A stretch of DNA of 62,918 nt from Bradyrhizobium ivorense (GCF_900696085.1 NZ_CAADFC020000044.1:1-62918); one strand, 5' to 3'; numbered from the stretch's first letter, positions 42,386 through 51,151 are shown. Translations and numbers: made by a program. The notes: generated by a model from the sequence alone, not told the origin.

Positions 42386-43609
42386 TCAACTCTCCCGCAC
42401 CGCAAATCCGGCCGTGCCGAGCTGGGCCAGCACGTCCTCGAGATGGGCGCGGTCGCGGGTTTCGATCACGAGCTCCAGCAACGTCGCCTTGGCCGGCAGG
42501 TCGGAGAAGGTGCGCTGATGCGAGACCTCGATGATGTTGGCGCCGGCTGACGCCAGCAGATCGCAGACCGCGGCGAGCTGGCCGGGGCGGTCGACGATGT
42601 CGAGGGCAAGCTGGGTCAGCCGCCCCTCGCGCGCGAGCTCGCGGGTCAGCACCGAGGCGATCAGCCGCGTGTCGATATTGCCGCCGGTCAGTACCAGGCC
42701 GACCTTGCGGTCGGCAAAGCGCTCCGGCGCTGCGAGCACGGCGGCGAGGCTGGCGGCGCCGGCGCCCTCGACCACCGTCTTCTCGATCGAGATCAAGGTG
42801 GCGACGGCGCGCTCGATCTGGTCCTCGCTCACCAGCAAGATGTCGTCGACGAGATCGCGGACGATCTTTGTCGTGATCGCGCCCGGCGACTTGACCGCGA
42901 TGCCCTCGGCGAGCGTATCGCCGCGCATCGGCAGGTTCGCGCCTTTGACGGCGTTGTACATCGACGGATAGAGCTGCGCCTGCACGCCGATCACTTGCAC
43001 CGACGGCTTCAGCGCCTTCGCCGCGGTCGCGATGCCGGAAATCAGCCCGCCGCCGCCGATCGGCACCACCAGGATGTCGAGCTCCGGCACCGCCTCGAGC
43101 ATCTCCAGCCCGATCGTGCCCTGGCCGGCGATGATCAGCGGGTCGTCATAGGGATGAACCAGGATCAGGTCGCGCTCGGCGGCGTGCGATTTGACGAAGG
43201 CAAAACACTCGTCCAGCGTCTGCCCGATGATGAGGACCTCGGCGCCGTGGCGGCGAGTGTTCTCGATCTTCACCATCGGCGTGCCGATCGGCATCACGAT
43301 GGTGGCGGGAATGCCGAGCCGCTTGGCGTGATACGCCATGCCCTGGGCGTGATTGCCGGCCGACATCGCGATCACGCCGCGCTTGCGTTCCTCCGCCGAC
43401 AGCGCCTGCAGGCGGTTCAGCGCGCCGCGCTCCTTGAAGGTCGCGGTGAACTGCAAATTCTCGAATTTGAGGAACAGGCGGCAGCCGCAGATCTCGCCCA
43501 GCGTGCGGCTTTCATTGCACGCCGTGACCATGACCTGGCCGCGGATCACTCCCGCGGCGCGGCGCACATCGGCAAGGGTCACGGCGGTGGTGTCGGAAGG
43601 CTTTAGCAT
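42386..43609 (-). CDS. ilvA: threonine ammonia-lyase with C-terminal ACT domain
   Basis: 407 residues, PLP-dependent, converting threonine to 2-oxobutanoate for isoleucine synthesis. The PLP-lysine motif is FTATFKERGALNRL, the Asn/Gly loop SAGNHAQGMAYHAK, and the Gly-rich phosphate site VPIGGGGLISG. The C-terminal ~75 residues (LTQLALDIVDRPGQLAAVCDLLASAGANIIEVSHQR) form one ACT domain, as in the short catabolic-type enzymes rather than the ~510-residue E. coli IlvA. Feedback control is therefore probably simpler. It is a single gene. Confidence 0.9.
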   Translation of the reverse strand: MLKPSDTTAVTLADVRRAAGVIRGQVMVTACNESRTLGEICGCRLFLKFENLQFTATFKERGALNRLQALSAEERKRGVIAMSAGNHAQGMAYHAKRLGIPATIVMPIGTPMVKIENTRRHGAEVLIIGQTLDECFAFVKSHAAERDLILVHPYDDPLIIAGQGTIGLEMLEAVPELDILVVPIGGGGLISGIATAAKALKPSVQVIGVQAQLYPSMYNAVKGANLPMRGDTLAEGIAVKSPGAITTKIVRDLVDDILLVSEDQIERAVATLISIEKTVVEGAGAASLAAVLAAPERFADRKVGLVLTGGNIDTRLIASVLTRELAREGRLTQLALDIVDRPGQLAAVCDLLASAGANIIEVSHQRTFSDLPAKATLLELVIETRDRAHLEDVLAQLGTAGFAVRES

Positions 43610-43740
43610 CGGGCTTCGCTTGGAACCGTTTCGGAACGACGAAGCCTAGCCGGTTTTGACGCCGAAAACGACCGTCTTAGCGGACATGCTCTATTCACCT
43701 CCCCCGCAAGCGGGAGAGGGAGAGCAGTCGTATCCTGCGG

Positions 43741-44481
43741 CTACAGGTTCGGCACCTCCGCCGGCGCAATCGCGGTCAGCCCGCCGAAGCGGCGCTCGCG
43801 GCGGTGGAAGGCAGCGAGCGCATCGGCGAGCGCGTCGCCGTCGAACTCGGGCCACATCCGGTCGGTGAAATGCAGCTCGGCATAGGCGCCTTCCCAGAGC
43901 AGGAAGTCCGACAGCCGCTTCTCGCCGGAGGTGCGGATGATCAGGTCGACGTCGCGCAGACCGGCTTCGCCGGTGATCAGATCGGCAAAGCTCTCGCGGC
44001 TGAGCTGGCCGACAGCGCCGGCGCGCGCCGCCGCGTTGAGGATGGCGTCGCGTGCCGAATAGTCGATCGCGATGCGCAGATGCAATGTGGTGCCGCTCGA
44101 CGTCGCGGCCTCGGCGCGGGTGATCGCGCTGGCGATGCCGTCCGGCAGGCGGTCGCGGCGGCCGATCACGGTGAGGCGGACGCCGTTGCGCACCAGCGCC
44201 GCGACCTCGTTGGCGAGATAGAACCGCAGCAGTCCCATCAGCGCGGTGACCTCGGCCTTGGGACGGCGCCAATTGTCGCTGGAGAAGGCGTAGAGCGTCA
44301 GCGTGCCGACGCCCTGGTCCGGCGCCGCCTCGACCACGCGGCGGATCGCCTCGACGCCGGCCTCATGGCCGCGCAACCGCGAGAGCCCGCGGCGGGTCGC
44401 CCAGCGGCCGTTGCCGTCCATGATGATGCCGACATGCAGCCGTGCGGCGGGATCCAGCTTGAGCGCGACGTTACTTTGCAT
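43741..44481 (-). CDS. uppS: cis-prenyl transferase (isoprenyl/undecaprenyl diphosphate synthase family)
   Basis: 246 residues, chain-elongating IPP onto FPP to form the bactoprenol carrier. LHVGIIMDGNGRWATRRG contains the catalytic Asp. RGHEAGVEAIRRVV follows, and FSSDNWRRPKAEV, DLIIRTSGEKRLSDFLLW and the ELHFTDRMWPEF end are conserved. ATG 44481 has CGGAGA 7 nt upstream; a TTG at 44499 is less likely. No cdsA/rseP neighbours, so this is probably a second copy beside the canonical cell-wall one. Confidence 0.9.
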   Translation of the reverse strand: MQSNVALKLDPAARLHVGIIMDGNGRWATRRGLSRLRGHEAGVEAIRRVVEAAPDQGVGTLTLYAFSSDNWRRPKAEVTALMGLLRFYLANEVAALVRNGVRLTVIGRRDRLPDGIASAITRAEAATSSGTTLHLRIAIDYSARDAILNAAARAGAVGQLSRESFADLITGEAGLRDVDLIIRTSGEKRLSDFLLWEGAYAELHFTDRMWPEFDGDALADALAAFHRRERRFGGLTAIAPAEVPNL

Positions 44482-44517
44482 CACAAAGTCTCCGGGCAAA
44501 AAAATCCATCATGGTGG

Positions 44518-44898
44518 TCAGGCGGTCTGGACGCCGAGGCGACCGGGCGCGCCCGCGTCCTTGCCGGCGGCTTTCGCCGCGTCGCGCACCAGTTGCTCGA
44601 GCACGGCGAGATAGTCGAGGAAGCGGCGGCGGCCGGTCTTGGTCAGGCGGCAGGTGGTGTGCGGGCGGTTGCCTTCGTAGCCCTTGATGACGTCGACGAG
44701 CCCCGCCTCCTGCAGCACCTGCAGATGCCTGGAGAGATTGCCGTCGGTCAGGCCGCAGAGCTGCTTGAGATCGGCGAAGGCGAGCCCCTTCGGATGCGCC
44801 ATCAGCGAGGTGAGCAAGCCGAGCCGCGCCTTCTCATGGATGACGCGGTCGAGGCCTTCATAAGCGAACGGCGCGCTGGTCATGTCAATCTTCGGCAT
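44518..44898 (-). CDS. winged-helix transcriptional regulator
   Basis: 126 residues. DRVIHEKARLGLLTSLMAHPKGLAFADLKQLCGLTDGNLSRHLQVLQEAGLVDVIKGYEGNRPHTTCRLTKTGRRRFLDYL is a MarR/ArsR-like winged helix of the HTH_27 type. The start is uncertain among ATGs 44901, 44898 and 44883; 44898 has CGGAG at the best distance. It overlaps the end of the membrane-protein gene by ~14 bp, so the two are coupled. A dyad at 45.52 kb in front of the pair is its likely target. Confidence 0.82.
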   Translation of the reverse strand: MPKIDMTSAPFAYEGLDRVIHEKARLGLLTSLMAHPKGLAFADLKQLCGLTDGNLSRHLQVLQEAGLVDVIKGYEGNRPHTTCRLTKTGRRRFLDYLAVLEQLVRDAAKAAGKDAGAPGRLGVQTA

Positions 44899-45502
44899 CA
44901 TCGTCTCCGGAGGCAAAATACAGCAGCGCCGCGAGCAGCAATTGACCGATCGCGAACGGCAATCCCATGGTCCAGGGCGACAACGCGTGGCTCTGACTTG
45001 CGATCAGGAGCACTGTGAAGCCCGAGAGAAAATACCAGGCGCCGCCCAGCGCAATCGTGCGCGGCAGGAGGCGCACCGACGCGAACACGCCGAGGCTGAC
45101 CAGCACCTGCCACAGGCCGGGCAGCATCCACAGCGTCTCCGGCGCGAATTTCCATTGCAGGATTGCGAGCAGCACGCCGGCGATCGCCGCAGGAACAAAC
45201 TGTTCGATCGCCTGCTGCACCATGGTATCGGCGAGACCGGAGTGATGCCGCCGCGAGCGCGCCTGCATCTCGACCCAGATCAGCACGGCCGACAGCAGCG
45301 CGGCCGCGGCCCAGCCGGCGAGGAAGACGATCGGATGCGAGGTGGGGTCGGCGAGCCACAGATACTGGGCGAACGCAGTGACGAGCGCGATCCCGCTGGT
45401 CGCGGCGACCGTGGCCGGGCCGTAGCCGCGGAACGCAGTGCCCGCCGCAATCTGATTGCGGATCGCGAGGATGTCGGCCAATGCCTTGTCGAGGTCACGC
45501 AT
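44885..45502 (-). CDS. membrane protein partner of the winged-helix regulator
   Basis: 205 residues with five or six hydrophobic segments (VAATSGIALVTAFAQYLWL, PIVFLAGWAAAALLSAVLIWVEM, FVPAAIAGVLLAILQW, LWMLPGLWQVLVSLGVFASV, ALGGAWYFLSGFTVLLIAS, MGLPFAIGQLLLAALLYFASG). The acidic C-terminus GDDDAED faces the cytoplasm. Such regulator/membrane pairs are common in alphaproteobacteria but lack an assigned role. Confidence 0.75.
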   Translation of the reverse strand: MRDLDKALADILAIRNQIAAGTAFRGYGPATVAATSGIALVTAFAQYLWLADPTSHPIVFLAGWAAAALLSAVLIWVEMQARSRRHHSGLADTMVQQAIEQFVPAAIAGVLLAILQWKFAPETLWMLPGLWQVLVSLGVFASVRLLPRTIALGGAWYFLSGFTVLLIASQSHALSPWTMGLPFAIGQLLLAALLYFASGDDDAED

Positions 45503-45513
45503 GATTCGCCCGA

Positions 45514-45530
45514 ACTTTGTACTGCAAAGT
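45514..45530. promoter_or_regulatory. dyad upstream of the regulator/membrane pair
   Basis: ACTTTG-TACTG-CAAAGT, perfect 6-bp arms, 11 bp before the membrane-protein start codon. Confidence 0.5.
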
Positions 45531-45641
45531 ATACGGGCTCACCAAGCAAACGCAAGCGGCTGCCTACCGCGCGTGCATCAAGATGTTTAACTGCAAGTTA
45601 CTGCACGAATCCTGCACAGATGCCGCACGAAGTCGTGCCGC

Positions 45642-45998
45642 TCACACCTTCACCAGCTGAGCAAAACCACCGTAGATCATCCGCGCGGCGTCGAACGGGA
45701 CGTTGTCCTTGTTCATCAATGCGAGGCGCGGATCCGCCATCACCTTGGCGTTGATCCTGTCGCGCTGGGCGCGCGACTTGTAGGTGATCCAGGCGAACAC
45801 GACGGTCTCGCCAGACTTCAGCTTCACGCTTTGCGGGAACGAGGTCAGCTTGCCCGGCTTGACGTCGTCGGCGACCCATTCGCGATAATCCAGCGCGCCG
45901 TATTCGCGCCAGATCTTGCCGGCCATCTTCGACAGTTTTGCATAGGCCTTGAGTTTCTTCTTCGGCACGGCGACGATGAAACCATCGACGTAGGGCAT
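45642..45998 (-). CDS. DUF1428 domain protein
   Basis: 118 residues, MPYVDGFIVAVPKKKLKAYAKLSKMAGKIWREYGALDYREWVADD, ending AARMIYGGFAQLVKV: a complete ABM-like ferredoxin-fold protein of the DUF1428 family (function unknown). ATG 45998 is used, since MPYVDG is the family's start. Confidence 0.9.
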   Translation of the reverse strand: MPYVDGFIVAVPKKKLKAYAKLSKMAGKIWREYGALDYREWVADDVKPGKLTSFPQSVKLKSGETVVFAWITYKSRAQRDRINAKVMADPRLALMNKDNVPFDAARMIYGGFAQLVKV

Positions 45999-46015
45999 GG
46001 GGGGATTCCTTCCAG

Positions 46016-46100
46016 CGTCATTGCCAGGAGCGAAGCGACGAAGCAATCCATTTCACCGCTTGCGGCGCCATGGATTGCTTCGCTCCGCTCGCAATGACGG
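46016..46100. repeat. CGTCATTG...GCAATGACG repeat, copy 2
   Basis: CGTCATTGCCAGGAGCGAAG ... GAAGCAATCC ... GGATTGCTTCG ... CGCAATGACGG, a perfect-ended short version. Confidence 0.8.
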
Positions 46101-46118
46101 AGCGCAAACGTGCTCGCA

Positions 46119-46856
46119 TCAACCGTGACAGCAGGATGCCTGAACCGGTGCCGGTTGGTACTGGTCACGTAGCCGCACCCAATCCATCGGATAGGGCAGC
46201 CCTTCTTCGTGGCGGCCGAGCGGCGTCAAATCGAGATAGTGATAGGCCGCGTTCATCATGTCGAGGCCGCGGGCGAAGGTGGAATAAGTGTGGAACACGG
46301 CACCGGAATCGTCGCGGTAGAACACGCTGATCCCAGGCAATTCGTCGCCATAGGGCGGCGTGGTGCCGAAATTATACTGCGCCTCGCCCTTGTCCATCTG
46401 CTCGCGGGTGAAGGTGACGCCGTAATCGTAGTTGAAGTCGTTATCCCCTGATGACACCCAGTCGAAGGTCCAGCCCATCCGCTGCTTGAACGCCTCGAGC
46501 TTTGCCAAGGGCGCGCGCGAAATTCCTGCCATCGCGGTGTCGCGCGCGGCGAGATGCGGCGCCATGCGGTCATAACCGTCGGCCCAGAACGAGCAGCTCT
46601 TGCAGGCCACGTCCCATTCGGGCGCGAACATGATGTGCTGCACCACGAGTTGCGGCCGGCCCTTGAAGAGGTCGCCGAGCGTGACCTTGCCGCTTGGCCC
46701 GTCGAACAGATAGGGCTTGTCGACCTTGACCCAGGGCAGCTCGCGGCGCTGGCGGCTCAGCGCCTCGCGCGCCTGCGTCAGCTCCTTCTCGCCGGCCATC
46801 AGCGCCTTGCGGGCTACGATCCATTCCTCGCGCGAGACGATCTTGTGCTGTTGCAT
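46119..46856 (-). CDS. DUF899 thioredoxin-like protein
   Basis: 245 residues, MQQHKIVSREEWIVARKALMAGEKELTQAREALSRQRRELPWVKV, followed by the thioredoxin-like core LVVQHIMFAPEWDVACKSCSFWADGYDRM with its CKSC pair and FNYDYGVTF. The C-terminal CC (ASCCHG) may bind metal. It is the third gene of an arsR-SRPBCC-DUF899 operon often found in rhizobia. ATG 46856 has GGGAG upstream. Its role is thought to be redox or detoxification-related, not proved. Confidence 0.88.
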   Translation of the reverse strand: MQQHKIVSREEWIVARKALMAGEKELTQAREALSRQRRELPWVKVDKPYLFDGPSGKVTLGDLFKGRPQLVVQHIMFAPEWDVACKSCSFWADGYDRMAPHLAARDTAMAGISRAPLAKLEAFKQRMGWTFDWVSSGDNDFNYDYGVTFTREQMDKGEAQYNFGTTPPYGDELPGISVFYRDDSGAVFHTYSTFARGLDMMNAAYHYLDLTPLGRHEEGLPYPMDWVRLRDQYQPAPVQASCCHG

Positions 46857-46878
46857 GAAATGCTCCCTTCGACAGCGG

Positions 46879-47370
46879 TCAGGCGTTGACGAAATTTTCC
46901 AGATTGCCGAGGGACTCAATCCAGCCACGCTGATGATTGTCGCGGGCGGCCTCGTCGGCGAATTGCGCGTGATGGAAGGTGAGCAGCGTGCCGCCGGCCT
47001 CGGGCTTGATCGAGATCGTGACCAGCGACTCGCGCTCCGGCGTCGAATGCCAGGCCCAGCTGAACACCAGCCGTTGGTTCGGCACCACCTCGCGATAGAC
47101 GCCGCCGACCTCGTGATATTCGCCGTTCGCACCCGTGAAGCTGATGCGGTAGCGGCCGCCGACGCGGACATCGAGCTCGGCGCGCGTGGTGCCTGATTTG
47201 ACCTGCCCGGGGCCGAACCACTGCGCTAGGTTTTCCGGCTCGGTCCACGCGGCGTAGACCTTTTCCGGCCGCGCCCGGAGGCGCCGCGTGAGGGTGAGGC
47301 TTGGACGCGTGTCCGGGCGCGCGGCGAAGCCGGCGTCGGCTGCGGTGCTGTTGGCCGATTGATTGACCAT
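46879..47370 (-). CDS. SRPBCC / AHSA1-domain protein
   Basis: 163 residues, with a hydrophobic-cavity lipid/ligand-binding fold: LTLTRRLRARPEKVYAAWTEPENLAQWFGPGQ, RVGGRYRISFTGANGEYHEVGGVYREV, LVFSWAW. It overlaps the arsR reading frame by 145 bp in another frame. An AGGACAA site precedes ATG 47370. The target ligand is unknown. Confidence 0.88.
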   Translation of the reverse strand: MVNQSANSTAADAGFAARPDTRPSLTLTRRLRARPEKVYAAWTEPENLAQWFGPGQVKSGTTRAELDVRVGGRYRISFTGANGEYHEVGGVYREVVPNQRLVFSWAWHSTPERESLVTISIKPEAGGTLLTFHHAQFADEAARDNHQRGWIESLGNLENFVNA

Positions 47371-47699
47371 GGGTTGTCCTCCACAAAAGCGGCAAGGCGG
47401 TCGAGATTGTCGGACCAGAATTGCGCGTAGCGATTGAGCCAGTTCATCGCCTGCTCCATCGGTCTCGCGGTGAGCCGGCAGGCCACCGTGCGGCCGGTCT
47501 TCTCGCGGGCGATCAGGCCGGCATCCGAAAGCACGTCGAGATGCTTCATGATCGCCGGCAACGACATCGCAAACGGCTGCGCCAGCTCGCTCACCGACAG
47601 GCTGTCGCGGCCGCCGAGCCGGGCCAGCAAGGCCCGGCGGGTCGGGTCGGACAGCGCAGCGAAGGTGCGGTCCAGCGTCTCGTCTTGATACTTAACCAT
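47226..47699 (-). CDS. ArsR-family regulator
   Basis: 157 residues. LDRTFAALSDPTRRALLARLGGRDSLSVSELAQPFAMSLPAIMKHLDVLSDAGLIAREKTGRTVACRL is the ArsR winged helix without the metal-binding CxCxxC, so a non-metal signal is likely. The family usually stops near residue 110 (DRLAAFVEDN). Here the frame continues for ~45 Arg/Pro/Ser-rich residues, all inside the SRPBCC gene. This looks like stop-codon loss by drift or a frameshift. A dyad covers the start codon. Confidence 0.85.
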   Translation of the reverse strand: MVKYQDETLDRTFAALSDPTRRALLARLGGRDSLSVSELAQPFAMSLPAIMKHLDVLSDAGLIAREKTGRTVACRLTARPMEQAMNWLNRYAQFWSDNLDRLAAFVEDNPWSINRPTAPQPTPASPRARTRVQASPSRGASGRGRKRSTPRGPSRKT

Positions 47700-47705
47700 G
47701 TGGTT
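47694..47705. promoter_or_regulatory. dyad over the arsR start codon
   Basis: AACCA-TG-TGGTT (plus strand), perfect 5-bp arms, extended imperfectly to TTAACCA / TGGTTTA. Its position over the initiation codon suits autorepression by the ArsR protein. Confidence 0.45.
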
Positions 47706-47772
47706 TAGTATAGGCGCAATCGGCGCGGCGTCAAGGGCGCGGCTTCACGATCGCGTCAAGACGGCGCTGCCC

Positions 47773-47804
47773 GCAAAAGCAAAGCCCCGCCTTGCGGCGG
47801 GGCT
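47773..47804 (-). terminator. intrinsic terminator of the Bug binding-protein gene
   Basis: AGCCCCGCC / GGCGGGGCT, 9-bp perfect stem with TTGC loop, followed in the minus direction by TTTGCTTTTG. It lies 30 bp after that gene's stop. Confidence 0.75.
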
Positions 47805-47835
47805 GGTTCCTTCAACGGTGAGCGCTGTTCTCGAC

Positions 47836-48807
47836 TTACTCGACCTTGAGGCCGGCGAACTCGACCACCTTCTTCCACTTGTCGGTCTCGGCCTTGATGT
47901 CGTTGCCGAACGCGTCCGGCGTCTGGATCAGCGGATCGCCGCCGAGCTCGACCAGCCGCTTCTTCATGTCGGGCTCAGCGAGAATGGCGTTGATCTCGGT
48001 GTTGAGCTTGGCGATCAATTCCTTCGGCATGTTCTTCGGCGCCCCCATGCCGAACAGCGCGCTCGCCTCATAGCCCTTCACGGTCTCTGCGACCGCCTGC
48101 ACGTCGGGCAATTGCGCGGAACGTTCCGTCGACGTCACGCCGAGCGCGCGCAGCGCGCCGGAGCGAATGTGCTGGATGATCGAGGGCATGTTGTCGAAGA
48201 TCACCTGCACCTGGCCGCCGAGCAGATCGGTGATCGCCGGCGCGGCGCCGCGATACGGCACGTGCTGCATCTTGCAGCCGGTCATCGCCATGAACATTTC
48301 GCCGGACAGATGCACCGAGGTGCCGTTGCCGGACGAGGCCATGTTCACCTTGCCGGGGTTGGCCTTCACGTATTCGATGAACTCGGCGACGTTCTTGGCC
48401 GGCACGTCCTTGTTGACAGTCATCACGTTGGGGACGCGGTTGAACGAGGCGATCGGCGCGATGTCGCGCACGAAGTTGAACTTCAGGTTGGCGTAGAGCG
48501 ACGCGTTGATGTAGTTCGCCGGATTGACCAGCAGCACGGTATAACCATCGGGCTCGGCGTTGATCGCGGCCTCGGTGGCGATGTTGTTGCCGGCGCCCGG
48601 CTTGTTCTCGATCACGAATTGCTGGCCGAGCCGTTCCGACAGCCGCTGCCCGACCAGGCGCGCGATGATGTCGGTGGCGCCGCCCGGCGGATAGCCGACG
48701 ATCCAGCGCACCGGCCGCGCCGGATAGTCGGCGGCGGAGGCGCGGCCGATCGCGAATGTCGAAATCCCCGACCCGATCAGGCCCAGCGCGGTGCGGCGTG
48801 AAATCAT
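47836..48807 (-). CDS. tripartite tricarboxylate transporter (Bug) substrate-binding protein
   Basis: 323 residues. A Tat-like signal (SRRTALGLIGSGISTFAIGRASA) is followed by the Bug fold: YPARPVRWIVGYPPGGATDIIARLVGQRLSERLGQQFVIENKPGAGNNIATE, PDGYTVLLVNPANYINASLY and MASSGNGTSVHLSGEMF. It binds a small carboxylate or similar ligand in the periplasm. The TctA/TctB membrane genes are absent here; lone Bug proteins are common in this lineage. Confidence 0.92.
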   Translation of the reverse strand: MISRRTALGLIGSGISTFAIGRASAADYPARPVRWIVGYPPGGATDIIARLVGQRLSERLGQQFVIENKPGAGNNIATEAAINAEPDGYTVLLVNPANYINASLYANLKFNFVRDIAPIASFNRVPNVMTVNKDVPAKNVAEFIEYVKANPGKVNMASSGNGTSVHLSGEMFMAMTGCKMQHVPYRGAAPAITDLLGGQVQVIFDNMPSIIQHIRSGALRALGVTSTERSAQLPDVQAVAETVKGYEASALFGMGAPKNMPKELIAKLNTEINAILAEPDMKKRLVELGGDPLIQTPDAFGNDIKAETDKWKKVVEFAGLKVE

Positions 48808-48959
48808 TGAAGTTTCTCCCGATGCGGCAGGGTTTGGCGCCCTGCCCGTTTCTGTTGAGTTGCAAGCGGCGGGGTTTTAACAAACAATGCCGGATGCGGC
48901 CAGTGCGACACGAACGCAGCCGACCGCGACGAAAGGCTAAGCCCGAAGGATCGACAATC

Positions 48960-49379
48960 ATGGCCGTCAAGGTGAACGCGCTCGACCATCTCGTGATCAA
49001 CGTCACCGATGTCGTGCGTTCGGTTGCCTGGTACAGCAGGATCCTCGGCATGGAAGTGAAGGTGTTCGATCCCGGCAAGGGCAAGACGCCGCGCACCTCG
49101 CTGGTGTTCGGCCATCAGAAGATCAACGTGCGGCCGCGCGACGCCGACAAGGTCGAGTGGTTCACCGCCGATCACGAGGCGGCCGGCAGCGACGACCTCT
49201 GCTTCCTCACCGCGAGCACGCCGGCGGAAGTGGTCGCGCATCTCAAAGCCAATGGCGTCAAGATCGAGGAAGGCCCGGTCGCCAAGCAGGGCGCGCGCGG
49301 CACGCTGCGCTCGGTCTACTGCCGCGATCCCGACGGCAGTTTGATCGAGATTTCGTCGTATGAGGACGGCGCGAAATAA
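48960..49379 (+). CDS. VOC-family (glyoxalase-like) protein
   Basis: 139 residues, VKVNALDHLVINVTDVVRSVAWYSRILGMEVKVFD ... CFLTASTPAEVVAHLKANGVKIEEGPVAKQGARGTLRSVYCRDPDGSLIEISSY: two beta-alpha-beta-beta-beta modules. The metal ligands expected at DH in the first module and the final E of LIEIS are kept. This resembles glyoxalase/dioxygenase or FosA-like resistance proteins; the function is not specified. ATG 48960 has GAAGGA upstream. Confidence 0.9.
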   Translation: MAVKVNALDHLVINVTDVVRSVAWYSRILGMEVKVFDPGKGKTPRTSLVFGHQKINVRPRDADKVEWFTADHEAAGSDDLCFLTASTPAEVVAHLKANGVKIEEGPVAKQGARGTLRSVYCRDPDGSLIEISSYEDGAK

Positions 49380-49388
49380 GCTGTCCCC

Positions 49389-49500
49389 CGTCATTGCGGG
49401 CGGAGCGAAGCAATCCATCGTGCCGCGAGGAGGTCTGGATTGCTTCGTGGAGCCTGTCATCGGGCGCGCATGCGCGCGACCCGTTGGCTCGCAATGACGA
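49389..49500. repeat. CGTCATTG...GCAATGACG repeat, copy 3
   Basis: Carries the CCTGTCATCGGGCGCGC segment also seen in copy 1, in the right arm; ends TGGCTCGCAATGACG. Confidence 0.75.
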
Positions 49501-49600
49501 GGCTGGACCACGCGATATCCGATTTGCCCGTCGCGCAATCCGATGGCACAAAGGCTCCCGACATCAAGCAAGCAGCCGCTGAAGCTGCGCGGGAGGACAC

Positions 49601-51059
49601 ATGACCAACTCAACGCCGGCGCCGGGCATCGTGGGGCCATTCGCGGGGCTCGACGTGCCGTGGCTGCTGCAGATGCGCGCCGAGGTGCGGCGCGACCATC
49701 CGTTCCTGATCTGGGCGCCATTCGACGCGCCGGCGCGGCGCTGGAGCTACGGCGAATTCCACGAGCGGGTCGGCGCGCTCGCGGCGGGACTTGCGAAGCG
49801 CGGTATCAGGCCGGGCGACTATGTGCTGATCCATCTCGACAATTGCATCGAGGCGGTGATGGCGTGGTTCGCCTGTGTCGAGCTCGGCGCCATTGCCGTT
49901 ACCACCAACACCCGTTCGGCCGCCGCCGAGATCGAATACTTTGCCGGCCATTGCGGCGCGGTGGCCGCGATCACGCAGCCGGCCTATGCCGAGCTGGTCG
50001 CCGCCAACTGCAAGGGCCTGCGCTGGATCGCCGTGATCGCGCACGACGCCGGGCAAGCGCCCGCGACGGCGCCGGCGCGCGGCGACAGCTTTGAGGCGCT
50101 GTTCGCCGACAGCGCCGACCGGCCGCGCCGCCCGACCGATCCGCTCGCGCCGTGCAGCGTGCAATACACCTCCGGCACCACATCGCGGCCCAAGGCGGTG
50201 CTGTGGACGCATGCCAACGCGCTGTGGGGCGCCAAGATCAACGCCGCGCATCAGGACCTGCATGCATCGGACGTGCACCAGACCTATCTGCCGCTGTTCC
50301 ACACCAATGCGTTGGCCTATTCGATGCTGGCGTCGCTGTGGGTCGGCGCGACCTGCGTGATCCAGCCGCCTCTGGGGCACCGCGGTGAACGAGCCGCCGC
50401 CCTTCGCCGCGTTCGGCGTCAAGATCATCGGCTGGTGGGGCATGACCGAGACCATCACCCACGGCATCGTCGGCGAGGTCGACCAACCCAACATACCGAT
50501 GTCGATCGGCCGCGCCGCGCCGGAATACGAGATCCGCATCACCAACGACGACGGCTCGCCCACCGGCGTCGGCGAGACCGGCAATCTCCTGATCAAGGGC
50601 ATTCCCGGCCTGTCGCTCTTCGCCGAATATCTGCACAACGACAAGGCGACGCGCGAGAGCTTTGACGAGCACGGCTATTTCATCACCGGCGACCGCGTCA
50701 CGCTGCTCGAGCGCGGCTACATGAGATTCGGCGACCGCGCCAAGGACATGCTGAAGGTCGGCGGCGAGAATGTCGCGGCCTCCGAGATCGAGCAGGTGAT
50801 CGGGGTGATCCCGGGCGTGCGCGAGGTCGCCGTGGTGGCGAAGAAGCACCCGATGCTGGACGAGGTGCCGGTGGTCTTCATCATCCCGCAGGCCGGCGTC
50901 GCCGCCTTGCCGGCCGATCTGCACGACAGGGTCATGACGACCTGCCGCTCCAGCCTCGCCGACTTCAAGGTGCCGCGCGAGATTCGCTTCGTCGACGACA
51001 TGCCGCGCTCGACCTTGGAGAAGATCGCGAAGGCGGAGCTGAGGAAGATGGTGGATTAG
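49601..51059 (+). pseudogene. AMP-forming acyl-CoA ligase with internal deletion
   Basis: The first part (MTNSTPAPGIVGPFAGLDVPWLLQM...) carries the adenylate-forming P-loop YTSGTTSRPKAVLWTHANAL. It runs to GATCVIQPP, then loses the family. The family resumes in another frame as LWGTAVNEPPPFAAFGVKIIGWWGMTETITHG, followed by TGDR, RDKDMLKVGG-type, and the catalytic Lys of LEKIAKAELR. Compared with crotonobetaine/carnitine-CoA-ligase-like relatives, an estimated 60-70 residues between these points are missing, and the frame changes at ~50370. No single functional protein can be made, so this is a deletion-inactivated ligase. Confidence 0.85.
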
Positions 51060-51069
51060 AATCTCCACC

Positions 51070-51151
51070 CGTCATTGCGAGCGCAAGCGAAGCAATCCAT
51101 GGTTCCGCATACGCGGCGGGATGGATTGCTTCGCTTCGCTCGCAATGACGG
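51070..51151. repeat. CGTCATTG...GCAATGACG repeat, copy 4
   Basis: CGTCATTGCGAGCGCAAGC ... GGCGGGATGGATTGCTTCG ... CGCAATGACGGG; it sits between the broken ligase and the convergent P450 gene. Confidence 0.8.
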
